Below are positions 7,930 through 15,990 of a DNA stretch of 30,602 nucleotides, piece by piece. The notes under the pieces are model-generated. The model was not told the DNA's origin. It made no database searches and saw only the letters and a program-made list of their open reading frames with translations. Each line of letters begins with the position of its first letter. The first letter of the stretch is position 1. Source of the DNA: Thermoprotei archaeon (GTDB lineage Archaea; Thermoproteota; Thermoprotei; Thermofilales; Thermofilaceae); assembly GCA_003649495.1 (NCBI GenBank), contig QMRZ01000003.1, positions 1-30,602 of the forward strand. The letters are read 5' to 3'. The position numbers and the translations under genes were made by a program.

Positions 7930-8760
7930 TTACGCGCGTACCCTCCTCAGCCTAGGCATCAGAGTCTCATGACGACGAGCCATCTCCTCACCGATCTTCA
8001 CAGCCCTCATTAACGCCTTTCCAAATTCGGTAAGCAGCACGCGCCTCTTGCGCCCTTCCTGTATCCTAATCACTAAACCCTCCTCCTCAAGTTCCCTCAG
8101 CAACCTACTATAGCTAGCCTTAACCTCGGGCCTCTCTGGATCCTCGCCACAGTTAATTATCAACTCCTTAATGCTCCTCACCGATCCCCTTAGGGAGTAG
8201 AGGGTGTCTAGAATCCTCAGCTTTCTCTCCGAGGAGAGAGGAGAGACCAGAGTCCTACGCTTAGGTAGGGCTAATGCGGCTATTGCCTGAGCATGAGCAG
8301 AGTCTTTCTGCTCAATCCAGTCATCGAACTCGGGAGTCCTGGGATCCGGTATAAAGTCTCCCCTGACATCCGGTATCACGCTGTAGATTTCGGCGCCCTC
8401 AAACATCATAGCTACAGCTCCCGCAGCTGCTGCCATTAGGGGCGGCATGTCCGTCACGTCGATGTATACCTTTGAAGTCCTCCTATAGTTAAGCTCGTAG
8501 TGTAGAATTGCATAGAGCCGGCTGAAAGCGCTGGTGTAGCTCAGTGGATTTACTGGCAACTTAATGGGCTTGAAGAATGAAAGTAAGCGTGATAATTTTA
8601 GCGCATTCCTTCTAGACACCGCCCTATACCTATCTCGTTTATCCGTCTTGCCATCGTATAGTATGTATACCCTCTCGATGGGGTCACGTAGCCTTATCTC
8701 CTCAAAGCCCTCCAGTATTAATGTGGGGTGGAACGACACGTAGTGGACGCTCACAGCCAT
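7930..8760 (-). CDS. CARF-like domain with C-terminal winged HTH (DUF6293/Csa3-type regulator)
   Basis: The 276-residue protein has an N-terminal Rossmann-like half (about 1-135): a strand HYVSFHP, then VYILYDG (31-37), and the key VYIDVTDMPPLMAAAAGAV (98-116), which resembles the D-x-T-x-G-x-K/P loop and following helix of CARF domains. The C-terminal part (about 175-255) is a MarR/ArsR-type winged helix: SSERKLRILDTLYSL, then YSRLLRELEEEGLVIRI and a basic wing. This layout matches Csa3 and the DUF6293/HFX_2341 family, in which the first domain binds a small nucleotide-like ligand (cyclic oligoadenylate in Csa3) and the second binds DNA. No cas gene or CRISPR array is present in this window. 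It is transcribed away from nurA, with a 16-bp inverted repeat upstream. The CARF assignment is by motif only. Confidence 0.77.
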   Translation of the reverse strand: MAVSVHYVSFHPTLILEGFEEIRLRDPIERVYILYDGKTDKRDRYRAVSRRNALKLSRLLSFFKPIKLPVNPLSYTSAFSRLYAILHYELNYRRTSKVYIDVTDMPPLMAAAAGAVAMMFEGAEIYSVIPDVRGDFIPDPRTPEFDDWIEQKDSAHAQAIAALALPKRRTLVSPLSSERKLRILDTLYSLRGSVRSIKELIINCGEDPERPEVKASYSRLLRELEEEGLVIRIQEGRKRRVLLTEFGKALMRAVKIGEEMARRHETLMPRLRRVRA

Positions 8761-9019
8761 GTATTATCGCCATTATACCGTGATATCATCTACAGTTGTA
8801 GATTAAATGAAACCAGTATATATACCTATCCTAACAGTTATTAGCGAAGGGTTAATAGTAACATTTCATCGTTACCTTCCCCTGGCAAAGAGAGCCTATT
8901 AGTAACAGCAAGAGGTTACCGTTCACTTGGGATGCAACCTTATTCGGGTTAGCGTAAAATGTTTCTACAACCGCAATTATCCTTAAGTTTTTAAGGATAC
9001 CAGCCTCTCATCTCTTAGG
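8761..9019. promoter_or_regulatory. 259-bp divergent control region between the CARF-like gene and nurA
   Basis: No coding sequence is visible. Near the CARF-like gene lies a perfect 7-2-7 inverted repeat, ATCTACA-GT-TGTAGAT (8788-8803), preceded on the minus strand by a TATA-like TTTAAT (about 8808-8803). The 8-bp palindrome TGATATCA occurs at 8781-8788. A further palindrome, GTATATATAC, lies at 8816-8825. Near nurA lies a perfect 9-4-9 inverted repeat (8978-8999) over a TATA-like box. The central part (about 8830-8970) contains a short direct repeat, TAGTAACA (within 8855-8910), but no recognisable RNA gene. The regulatory reading is inference. Confidence 0.6.
8978..8999 (+). promoter_or_regulatory. 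nurA promoter: palindrome covering the TATA-like box
   Basis: Left arm TATCCTTAA (8978-8986), spacer GTTT, right arm TTAAGGATA (8991-8999) form a perfect inverted repeat. The embedded TTTTTAAGG centres about 29 nt upstream of the ATG at 9020, the distance expected for a leaderless archaeal gene. A dimeric repressor bound here would occlude TBP. The palindrome differs in sequence from the one at 8788-8803, so the two need not bind the same protein. Confidence 0.58.
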
Positions 9020-10051
9020 ATGCGTATGGAGGAGCCCTGCATAAGCTTTGAGAGAGCAGATATCGAGCTATTAATTGAGAAGCTCAGGCGCATATACGAG
9101 GAGAGGCGAAGATATGTTCAGACGACTCTCGATGGACGGATAGTCGTGAAACCAGCTCCAATGATAGAGCTCTTCGGTCGCGTGATAAGGGGAATCCCTA
9201 TAGATGACTCAAAGCTTCGCGTGCTTGAGCCTAAGCCTCATCGGAAGCTCGTGATAGCTGTGGATGCAAGCGTGAAGGTACTCTTCAACCTAGGAACCTC
9301 TAGAATAGTTGTCAGCAAGGTTATAGCCCTAGCATATAGGGGTTTAAAACGCGTTAAGTGCCTACGCATGAAGCGGCTTGGGCTAGTAGAGAGTAAGGCT
9401 CAGGCTGGCGAGTGGCTACTACGGGTGGAGTATGAGGCAGCGCTTAGGGCGTTGAGGGAATTAAATGGCAGTGGTTATCTGTTAATGGATAGAGGATTGT
9501 TGACGCCTCCCATATTGAGGCCTAGCACGAGAGAGCTGATAAGTAGGGTTGAGAGGAGGGCGCTTGCTGCGGGAGTTATAGTGATTGGTATACCTAAGGT
9601 TACTAAATTATCGCTAGACACTGGCGAGAGCGTCCTTAGCTATTTAATGAAGCTAGCTGAGAAAAGGCTCAAGGATACGGCGTGGTACTACTATCCTCTA
9701 TTTAAGCTGGAGACCCTGCCTCCATGGATGTTTGGGACACCCGCTATAGCTAGGCTCTCAGAGTATAGTGAGAAGGTGCTCAGGATTGATATAGCTAAAA
9801 GGGCTTTAATGCGGTTAGACTGTGAGGAAATTCTTAGAGAGCTCTCATTCCTCCAGGATCCCACAACTCCAGGGTATCCATACCCTCTGAGAGCTGTGCA
9901 TGAAGAATCTAGGATCAGCGATAACGAGGCTGAGCTGGACAAGTTGGTTCTCCTGGAGGAGTTGAGAGGCGAGGGCCTTAAAGAGAAGCTGCTGGTGAAC
10001 GTGAAGAGCGTAAGCTTTAGGGAGAAGGCCCTGTGGGGTGAAATCCCCTGA
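9020..10051 (+). CDS. nurA: NurA-domain 5'-3' nuclease
   Basis: This 343-residue protein has the NurA fold markers: a strand ending in VIAVDAS (Asp82), an acidic VEYEAALRAL helix (137-146), YLLMDRGLL (153-161, Asp157), GIPKVTK (190-196), and a C-terminal segment QDPTTPGYPYPLRAVHEES (279-297) with the Tyr and His expected in the Mn-dependent active site. NurA works with the HerA translocase to degrade 5' ends so that 3' single strands are produced for recombination. HerA is encoded directly downstream. Mre11 and Rad50, usually linked with the pair in archaea, are not in this window. The ATG at 9020 follows a TATA-like box by 29 nt and has no clear ribosome site, fitting a leaderless message. 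Confidence 0.9.
   Translation: MRMEEPCISFERADIELLIEKLRRIYEERRRYVQTTLDGRIVVKPAPMIELFGRVIRGIPIDDSKLRVLEPKPHRKLVIAVDASVKVLFNLGTSRIVVSKVIALAYRGLKRVKCLRMKRLGLVESKAQAGEWLLRVEYEAALRALRELNGSGYLLMDRGLLTPPILRPSTRELISRVERRALAAGVIVIGIPKVTKLSLDTGESVLSYLMKLAEKRLKDTAWYYYPLFKLETLPPWMFGTPAIARLSEYSEKVLRIDIAKRALMRLDCEEILRELSFLQDPTTPGYPYPLRAVHEESRISDNEAELDKLVLLEELRGEGLKEKLLVNVKSVSFREKALWGEIP
10037..10050 (+). promoter_or_regulatory. Candidate ribosome site and CTG start for HerA, overlapping the nurA stop
   Basis: GGTGA (10037-10041) is followed by six bases and then CTG (10048-10050), which overlaps the nurA stop TGA (10049-10051) as CTGA. The HerA frame is open from this CTG but is closed just before it by a TGA at 10039-10041. 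No ATG, GTG or TTG exists in this frame between that stop and TTG 10081. The 11 extra residues (after initiator Met: RLGVVVWVEG) form the beta strand expected at the beginning of a HAS barrel. The other overlapping starts in this window (GTGA, ATGA, TTGA) follow the same design. Confidence 0.5.
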
Positions 10052-10080
10052 GGCTGGGAGTTGTAGTCTGGGTTGAAGGC

Positions 10081-11670
10081 TTGACTGTGAAGTTCAGGAT
10101 AAATGATGGAGCTCGCATAGAGAGGGGACAGCTAGTAAAGGTAGAAGATGGGGGACGGAAGTACATACTTAGAGTTTTCGACTTTAGGCCAGAGTCACTA
10201 CTGACTCCTGCGGAGATAGCGGTCGCTAGCCGTATGGTAGAGGCGGGTGAGCCCGTCAGGCTCTACGATGGGGGGCTAAGGCTGTATGATACGGCTCTAG
10301 CCACAATACTGTGCCAGATTGATGAAGAAGGCAGGGTGCAGGGACCCACCTCTGTTCCCCGCCTCTTCACTCATGTAGAGAGTTTAGAAGAGGAAGACCT
10401 TAACCTGCTTAAGCTGGATACAGGTGACTTGTTCATAGGTTACATCAGGGTGGGGCATAAGCCCTCAGATGCACTTGTCTCACTTGACGGGAGCAGGGTG
10501 GTGCCCCACCACATACTGGTATGTGGAGTAACTGGAGCAGGCAAATCTAACCTCGGGAAGGTATTAGCAGCCGCAGTTATGCTGGCTCCCCCATGCTATA
10601 GCCTGGTGATATTTGATTGTGAGAGCGAGTACTTACTGGGCTCTGAGCCAGGTAAGTACGGTTTAGCGCACCTGCCAGCGGCTGAGGAACGGCTTTTTGT
10701 TGTCACGCCTAGGGTGGAGGAGCCTTCGAGACTTAGGCTACGCCTAGAGGTTGGAGGCGATGAAGTAGTGAGGGAGATCCTGGCCCACCCCCTTAAGGTC
10801 GATATAACTACACTCCACCCCTACGATTTCACAATGACTGGAGAGTTCACGGAGCCTCAAGAGGAGTTGCTATGGCTAGCTTACAGGAATCTCGGCAAGG
10901 AGTGGCTAGTCACCCTCTTAAACGCGGATGTGAGGAGCATATACAGGAGACTAGGGACATTAGCGTCGGTCACCACCATTAGCGTGACTAAGAGGAAGCT
11001 TCGCCACCTACTAGGCTCCAGAGACGTCTTCGTAGACTCTGCTTCTACAGACCTCTTCAAGGCTGTGCTGGGAGCTGTATACAGAGGAATGGTCGTGCTC
11101 TTCGACATGCCCTTCACTACTGAGGGTGAAGAGAAGCTGTTAACGATAGCTGTTGCTAGGAGGATATTCCACATGTATGAGCGCATGAGGAAGCAGTTCC
11201 CCCTTGAGTGGGAGAGGCTCCCCTACGTGCTGATAATGGTCGAGGAGGCCCATAGGTACTTGTCAAAGCAGGCATTGGGCGGCGGAGAGCTACGTGAAAA
11301 TATTTTCACCATAATAGCTAAGCGGGGGCGCAAGTACAAGGTTGGCGGACTCTACATAACCCAGATGCCGGGCGAGCTAACGGAAGCCATTATCAGGCAG
11401 GCTCTCACAAAGATAGTGCTCTCCTTGCCGACTAAGCCCGACCTGAGCAAAGTCATCCAATATAGCCCCTACCTCGATGAGGCCGAACAGGAGATAAGGA
11501 CTCTTGACAGGGGAGAGGCACTCCTAGTCTCTCCTCCCAGCGGCATAAGGTTCGCAGTCCCCATAAAAATATTCAATTTTGAGAAGCTCGTGGAACAGCT
11601 AGTATCTAGACAAGGAGCCCGCGCCTGGGCTGAGCTAAAGCATAGAGCTGAGCCCAAGGCTTACCGCTAA
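10081..11670 (+). CDS. herA: HerA-family hexameric DNA translocase
   Basis: Numbered from TTG 10081, this is 529 residues. An N-terminal beta-rich HAS-barrel part (about 1-100) precedes the FtsK/HerA motor. Walker A is GVTGAGKSN (149-157), a DxxxE strand follows (IFDCESEY, 177-184), Walker B is LIMVEEAHRYL (384-394, tandem Glu388/389 as in HerA), sensor TQMP is at 427-430 and an arginine-rich AKRGRKYK (413-420) supplies the trans-acting Arg. HerA pumps DNA for the partner nuclease NurA, encoded just upstream, in end resection. The TTG has no convincing ribosome site, and starting there would cut off the first HAS strand; the probable true start is CTG 10048 (540 residues). GTG 10087 is another conventional choice. 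Confidence 0.9.
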   Translation: MTVKFRINDGARIERGQLVKVEDGGRKYILRVFDFRPESLLTPAEIAVASRMVEAGEPVRLYDGGLRLYDTALATILCQIDEEGRVQGPTSVPRLFTHVESLEEEDLNLLKLDTGDLFIGYIRVGHKPSDALVSLDGSRVVPHHILVCGVTGAGKSNLGKVLAAAVMLAPPCYSLVIFDCESEYLLGSEPGKYGLAHLPAAEERLFVVTPRVEEPSRLRLRLEVGGDEVVREILAHPLKVDITTLHPYDFTMTGEFTEPQEELLWLAYRNLGKEWLVTLLNADVRSIYRRLGTLASVTTISVTKRKLRHLLGSRDVFVDSASTDLFKAVLGAVYRGMVVLFDMPFTTEGEEKLLTIAVARRIFHMYERMRKQFPLEWERLPYVLIMVEEAHRYLSKQALGGGELRENIFTIIAKRGRKYKVGGLYITQMPGELTEAIIRQALTKIVLSLPTKPDLSKVIQYSPYLDEAEQEIRTLDRGEALLVSPPSGIRFAVPIKIFNFEKLVEQLVSRQGARAWAELKHRAEPKAYR

Positions 11671-11680
11671 ATCAAAAACA

Positions 11681-12649
11681 TTACTCCATTAACTCCTTAA
11701 GTGATTCAAGCACCCCTGATGTGATGCCCCTCTCCTCCGCGAATCTCAGGACATCCACAGTCCTCGGCAAGCCTGCCTGAGCCCCCCTCCTCGTCACCTT
11801 AATTGCGGCTACCATATTGGCGAAGCTAACAGCCTCATCGATTGAGGCGCCGAGGGAGAGGGCCAGAGCTAAAGCGCCGTTAAATGCGTCTCCAGCGCCC
11901 ACCGTGTCGACCACTGGGACCTCATAGGTCGAGACCACCCTGTGCCCCCTCTCATCTACTATCATCGCGCCTCTCTTACCAAGTGTAACTACTACTGCCT
12001 TAACTCCCCTCTCTCTGAGCAGATTAGCCGCGCTCACAACATCCTCATCCGCCTCTACAGCCACTCCAGCTAGCGCCTCTAGCTCCCTCACATTGGGCGT
12101 TAGGATATCTATGAGGCTATAAACCTCCTCGGGAAGGGGCTTCGCTGGCGCTGGATTTAAAATAGTTATCTTGCCCTTGCTCTTAGCAACCCTAACCGCC
12201 TCAACTGCTGTCTCCACCGGGATTTCAAGCTGTGCCAGAACCGCGCTAGCCTCAGCTAGCGCGGTTTCAGCTTCTCTAACATCTGCAGGCGAGATTCTTG
12301 AATCCACGCCGGGTGCTACGGCTATCATGTTCTCGCCACTTTCGTCTACGAATATCAATGCAACCCCGCTATGGGCCTCAGGATCCCTCTTTACGAAGTC
12401 TATCCTCACACCGTTTCTCCTAGCGTTATCTAGTAGTAAATCCCCTACGTAGTCCTTACCAACCCTGCTCACGAGGTAGCTTATCCCTCCAAGTCTTGAG
12501 ATAGCGACAGCCTGGTTAGCCCCCTTACCCCCCGGCGACATCTCAAAACCCCTCCCAAGGACGGTCTCTCCAGGCCTAGGTAGATGGTCAACGTAGACGG
12601 TAAAGTCCATGTGCATAGTACCAACTACCACTATGGTCGGCTTCTCCAC
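11681..12649 (-). CDS. PfkB-family sugar kinase, ribokinase type
   Basis: The 322-residue protein shows the full PfkB set: substrate-binding Asp16 in GTMHMDF, GGKGANQA (40-47), NPAPAK (165-170), TPNVRELEALAG (184-195), TLGKRGAMI (222-230) and the anion hole/catalytic base DTVGAGDAFNG (248-258, Asp254). NPAPAK and GGKGANQA are typical of ribokinases, which phosphorylate ribose at O5. The usual ribokinase GSxNxD is GTMHMD here, so a related sugar or nucleoside cannot be ruled out. It lies downstream of the GH106-like gene on the same strand, but 164 bp separate them, and TTTATC (about 12675-12670) lies 24 nt before the GTG start, so it likely has its own leaderless promoter. Its stop lies 10 bp from the convergent herA stop. 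Confidence 0.88.
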   Translation of the reverse strand: MEKPTIVVVGTMHMDFTVYVDHLPRPGETVLGRGFEMSPGGKGANQAVAISRLGGISYLVSRVGKDYVGDLLLDNARRNGVRIDFVKRDPEAHSGVALIFVDESGENMIAVAPGVDSRISPADVREAETALAEASAVLAQLEIPVETAVEAVRVAKSKGKITILNPAPAKPLPEEVYSLIDILTPNVRELEALAGVAVEADEDVVSAANLLRERGVKAVVVTLGKRGAMIVDERGHRVVSTYEVPVVDTVGAGDAFNGALALALSLGASIDEAVSFANMVAAIKVTRRGAQAGLPRTVDVLRFAEERGITSGVLESLKELME

Positions 12650-12800
12650 GTTCTATTCTGTACCTATTTGATAAATCTGCTTTCCGCTGCAGTCACGATG
12701 CGGCTATCCCGGCAAGCTTCAGTAGACAGCCTGGACGTGTGTAGCGGTACTGTGAGCTATATGGAGCATATTTAATACGGCAGTGGCCTAGAGTTAGTAA

Positions 12801-12806
12801 AAATGC
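12801..12806 (-). terminator. Possible T-run terminator after the GH106-like gene
   Basis: On the minus strand a run of five T residues (in CATTTTTACT) lies about 10 nt after the TGA stop of the glycosidase gene. Archaeal polymerases stop at short T-runs without needing a hairpin. I see no stem-loop. Confidence 0.35.
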
Positions 12807-12813
12807 ATTGTAG

Positions 12814-15786
12814 TCAGGAATTAGAGAGTACTTTATAAAACTCTATTTTAACTCCCCTGAACCCGAAGGGCCTGAGTACGTATTGGTCGGTCCATGATGC
12901 CTCTTCAGCAAAAGTCTCGGGCGATATGAACGGGGGGTCTACAGCCTTATGGTGGAGTGGGCCCAGTAGATTCCTCAAGGTATTCACTAGGATTATCCTG
13001 AGCTCGTTAGTCCCGCTTCTTAACAAGCCCGTCACCTCCACCTCATATGGAGGTAGGAATACTTCGCCAGCCTTCACGCCGTTCACATACACTATTGCTA
13101 GCGCTGCGTTAAGCTCCTCAAACCTCAGGAAAGCCCTGTGTCCCGTTAGCCTGCTTAAGGGCACTTCCTTCCTCAGCTCCACTCTACCAGCATAGAAGGG
13201 ATAACCCTCCTCGCATAGGTTCTCAGCCTTGCCGTACTCCTTCTCCCTAACTATCCTAACCAATCCCCGATAGCCTGCCTCTACCCCAAACTCCCCCACG
13301 ATGTATATATTCTCAAACTCCGGCTCTAGACCAACTACACCCTCCACCTCAACTATGTTCTGACCCTCCCTTAACAGCTCAGTCACTTCCATCATTCTAA
13401 AGCTAGGATCTAGCCATGAGCCAGCATCGACCCAGTCCAGGTCTCTTCCATTAAGTCGGAACCTGTAGGCCCTAGGATTCTCGACTACTAGAAGTGCTTT
13501 ACTAGGCCTTACCTGGCATTCAAACTCAAACCTCAGAGTGAAGGGAGTGCCCACACCCCTCCTGACTATCTCTCTCCAAGCTTTCCATAGTGGGAGTACG
13601 TCGCTGAAGCCCTCACCAATGCTGTACCTGCAATAATCTAAGACCAGAACGTTCGGGTCAAGCCTCCTTATTCTCCACTCACCCATTACCTCGATCTCTC
13701 CGACCTTCTTTAGTTCTCTTTGAGCTCTAACCGGCTGGCCCGGCCGCAGTACTATGAGCGCCGAGCCTATAGGCGGTAACCTGACTCGAACCCACGTCCT
13801 CCCCTCCTTAATACTCGCTGACATGCTCGAGATCTCCCCTGTCAGCGTATTCCATAGCTCTGGGGCCCAGGATCCTTCCACACCTACCTCCACCTCGTGG
13901 CATTCATGCCTGCTAGTGTTCGCCAGGAAGAGTATCATCATGTCGCCGTCTCTCCTCAAGTGATAGAGCACGTCTCCCCCAGGGTCCCCCTTGATAATCA
14001 CGGGCTTTGGAGCCCTTTTCAGAGCTCTCTCCAGCTCACGTATGTCAAGCTCCTTGACTAGCACAGCTCTCTCAAATAACTCCTTAATCCTCTTATCAGG
14101 TAAGCCATCTACTCTTGAGGGCAATTGCTCAACAGCTACTAGCATCCCGCCCCTGCTCGCGTACTCCTCAAGCAGCTTCACAGTAGTTGAGGAAAGGGTT
14201 ATTGAGGGAGGCACTATGACCACATCATAGACAGCCCTACCCACCTTAAGGCTAGCTCCCCTGACCTCAGCGTACTTAGCCATTAAGAGCTCATCACCTA
14301 ACTCAAAGTCTAGGTGCAGCTTGAGCAAGGCTCTTAGAAGCCACATCAGCTTATCATTCAGCTGCGCTACTCTAGCTTCATTAAGAGGAGTGTAGAGCGC
14401 CCATGCACTCCCTATCGGGTGTATAACGAGGATCTTTGTCACCCTGACTCCTCTCGAGAGAGCGTAACTTAGCCTGGCGAAGTGATCCTCTATAAGCCTG
14501 TTGTGCCTCCACCACGGCTGTGCCCAGTGCAAGTTAAGTCCATAATCCCTCTTCCTCCTTCCACGTAAGGAGTAGGGGACTAGATGGTGGTTAAGCATGT
14601 TAACACCCAGAGCATACAGGAAGTCGCCTATCCACTTCCTGTCAGCGAACGTGGGATAGTTGCCTATACAGCCGTATGTCTCACAGAGCACCCTATCCTT
14701 CCCTAGCTGATTAGCGACACTAGCCACCTGCTTAACTGTGAGGAGAGTACCCCAGATGTGCATCCCTAAGTGGTCTATGCCCGGTATGTGCTGATACTCG
14801 TAATGGGGCATTACAGCACCAGAACTCCTCAGCTGGCCTAGGAGGCTATCCTCACTCAGGTAGTGGCCCGTGAATTTGAGTCTGCACTTCTCACACCACT
14901 CGAATATCTGCTTAGAAAATGCCTCTACGAACATGATAGTCACGGTTCTCCAGAAGTCGTAACGAGTCTTCAAGTAGTCACCTACGTCCAGGAATAGCTC
15001 AGGTAGGCGAGGTATTATATCGTAGCCATTCAGCTCCTGGAATTTACGGGGTAGCTCGTCAGTCCAGGGTAGTGATAAGGGAGGGACCCTAGGCCCTCTT
15101 GGCGGCATCGTAATGCTCCTAGCTGGCCTGCTCGCCTCTATGTTAGGCTCATCCGTGAATACCCCGGGTATCGTCTTGCCTATCTCCTCTCTGAACCTCT
15201 CAACATAAGGCCTGTAAGCTACCTCAATGAACTCTTTCACAACTCTAGCATTGAGAAGATCGACGTAACTGAAGCCCTCGTACCATGTCTCCCCAATAGG
15301 AGCCGTATACTTAGCAAATGTCAAGTATAGGAAGCCACTCTCACTCTCCCCCGGCTTAGCCGGCTCGTAGCCGAGGGGGAGACCCCGTTCATCTAACTTA
15401 CACCTGAAGGTGGCTATGACCTCCTCCCCCTCAAATGCCCTATCAGAGACTATCATAACTATGGCTTTTGCCCTCCAGTCAGGGCCGCGGGCCGGCACTA
15501 TGCCCCCGGCGAAACCAGAGGGCCAGCGTAGCTCATCATAAAGCCATAAATAGGCTTTCGCTCTCCTAGCCTCCTCGAGTGCTGCCTTGAATGCCTTAAA
15601 CCAGTCCTCGCCTAAGAATGGTGTAGCTAACCCCTCTCTCGCGTGGAAGAACGCGCCTCCAAAGCCCGCTTCTACCATACGCTTAAACTGCTCACGTATT
15701 TCATCAGGGTCCAGAACATCATTAATTGACCAAAATGGTACTCCCCTGAACTCATTGGGCGGCTCTACGAACAGCTCGCGCTTCAA
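12814..15786 (-). CDS. GH106-like glycoside hydrolase (alpha-L-rhamnosidase family)
   Basis: At 990 residues this is a large protein without a clear signal peptide. The N-terminal TIM-barrel half matches the GH106 pattern: FRGVPFWSINDVLDPDEI, MVEAGFGGAFFHAREG, LWLYDELRWPSGFAGG (early acidic residues), GVFTDEPNIEAS, FTGHYLSEDSLLGQLRSSG and LGVNMLNHHLVPYSLRG. Residues about 480-640 fit a beta/alpha accessory domain, and the C-terminal third has two jelly-roll-like modules, the last with GHRAFLRFEELNAALAIVYV typical of galactose-binding folds in GH2/GH106 enzymes. GH106 members remove terminal rhamnose, but the substrate here is not proven. The start is TTG 15786 with GAGGGG upstream. The likely intracellular location implies uptake of oligosaccharides. 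Confidence 0.82.
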   Translation of the reverse strand: MKRELFVEPPNEFRGVPFWSINDVLDPDEIREQFKRMVEAGFGGAFFHAREGLATPFLGEDWFKAFKAALEEARRAKAYLWLYDELRWPSGFAGGIVPARGPDWRAKAIVMIVSDRAFEGEEVIATFRCKLDERGLPLGYEPAKPGESESGFLYLTFAKYTAPIGETWYEGFSYVDLLNARVVKEFIEVAYRPYVERFREEIGKTIPGVFTDEPNIEASRPARSITMPPRGPRVPPLSLPWTDELPRKFQELNGYDIIPRLPELFLDVGDYLKTRYDFWRTVTIMFVEAFSKQIFEWCEKCRLKFTGHYLSEDSLLGQLRSSGAVMPHYEYQHIPGIDHLGMHIWGTLLTVKQVASVANQLGKDRVLCETYGCIGNYPTFADRKWIGDFLYALGVNMLNHHLVPYSLRGRRKRDYGLNLHWAQPWWRHNRLIEDHFARLSYALSRGVRVTKILVIHPIGSAWALYTPLNEARVAQLNDKLMWLLRALLKLHLDFELGDELLMAKYAEVRGASLKVGRAVYDVVIVPPSITLSSTTVKLLEEYASRGGMLVAVEQLPSRVDGLPDKRIKELFERAVLVKELDIRELERALKRAPKPVIIKGDPGGDVLYHLRRDGDMMILFLANTSRHECHEVEVGVEGSWAPELWNTLTGEISSMSASIKEGRTWVRVRLPPIGSALIVLRPGQPVRAQRELKKVGEIEVMGEWRIRRLDPNVLVLDYCRYSIGEGFSDVLPLWKAWREIVRRGVGTPFTLRFEFECQVRPSKALLVVENPRAYRFRLNGRDLDWVDAGSWLDPSFRMMEVTELLREGQNIVEVEGVVGLEPEFENIYIVGEFGVEAGYRGLVRIVREKEYGKAENLCEEGYPFYAGRVELRKEVPLSRLTGHRAFLRFEELNAALAIVYVNGVKAGEVFLPPYEVEVTGLLRSGTNELRIILVNTLRNLLGPLHHKAVDPPFISPETFAEEASWTDQYVLRPFGFRGVKIEFYKVLSNS

Positions 15787-15858
15787 CTCACCACCCCTCG
15801 ATGCTGATCCGCCCTTAGACTAAAATCGGTAACTTCACCCGCTTCGACACTTGATTAT

Positions 15859-15990
15859 ATGAGGACGCACTGGGAGAGAATGTCTGAGTACTTGAGGATA
15901 AATCGGGAAAGGTTACGTAGAGACTTGGAGTAGCTGAGGCAAGAGGCAGTGAGGCTTGGAGCACAGGAAGCTTTTCCCATACCGATTGAA
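15859..15990 (+). pseudogene. Relic 5' part of the DUF2284 gene (in-frame TAG and frameshift)
   Basis: From ATG 15859 the frame reads MRTHWERMSEYLRINRERLR, then RDLE and TAG at 15931-15933, and continues in the same frame as LRQEAVRLGAQEAFPIPIE. At about 15988-15992 the reading must move to the next frame to join KVVVRDWVRLKC. DUF2284 proteins normally carry just such a helical lead ending in LGA-x-x-A-x-P before VVVRDWVRLKC. The TAG probably replaced a Trp codon (TGG). Two independent lesions indicate real decay of the 5' part or, less likely, two sequencing errors. Confidence 0.75.

Noticed and set aside
8761..9019. CRISPR array next to the CARF-like gene
   Set aside because: No regularly spaced repeat of 20 bp or more is present; only short palindromes and one 8-bp direct repeat are seen.
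12650..12813. Possible small plus-strand gene reaching 12775
   Set aside because: It runs mostly antisense to the ribokinase gene start, has no ribosome site and no family-like sequence.
15931..15933. TAG read as pyrrolysine in the DUF2284 gene
   Set aside because: No methanogenic methyltransferase context is present, and a separate frameshift 55 bp later already breaks the gene.
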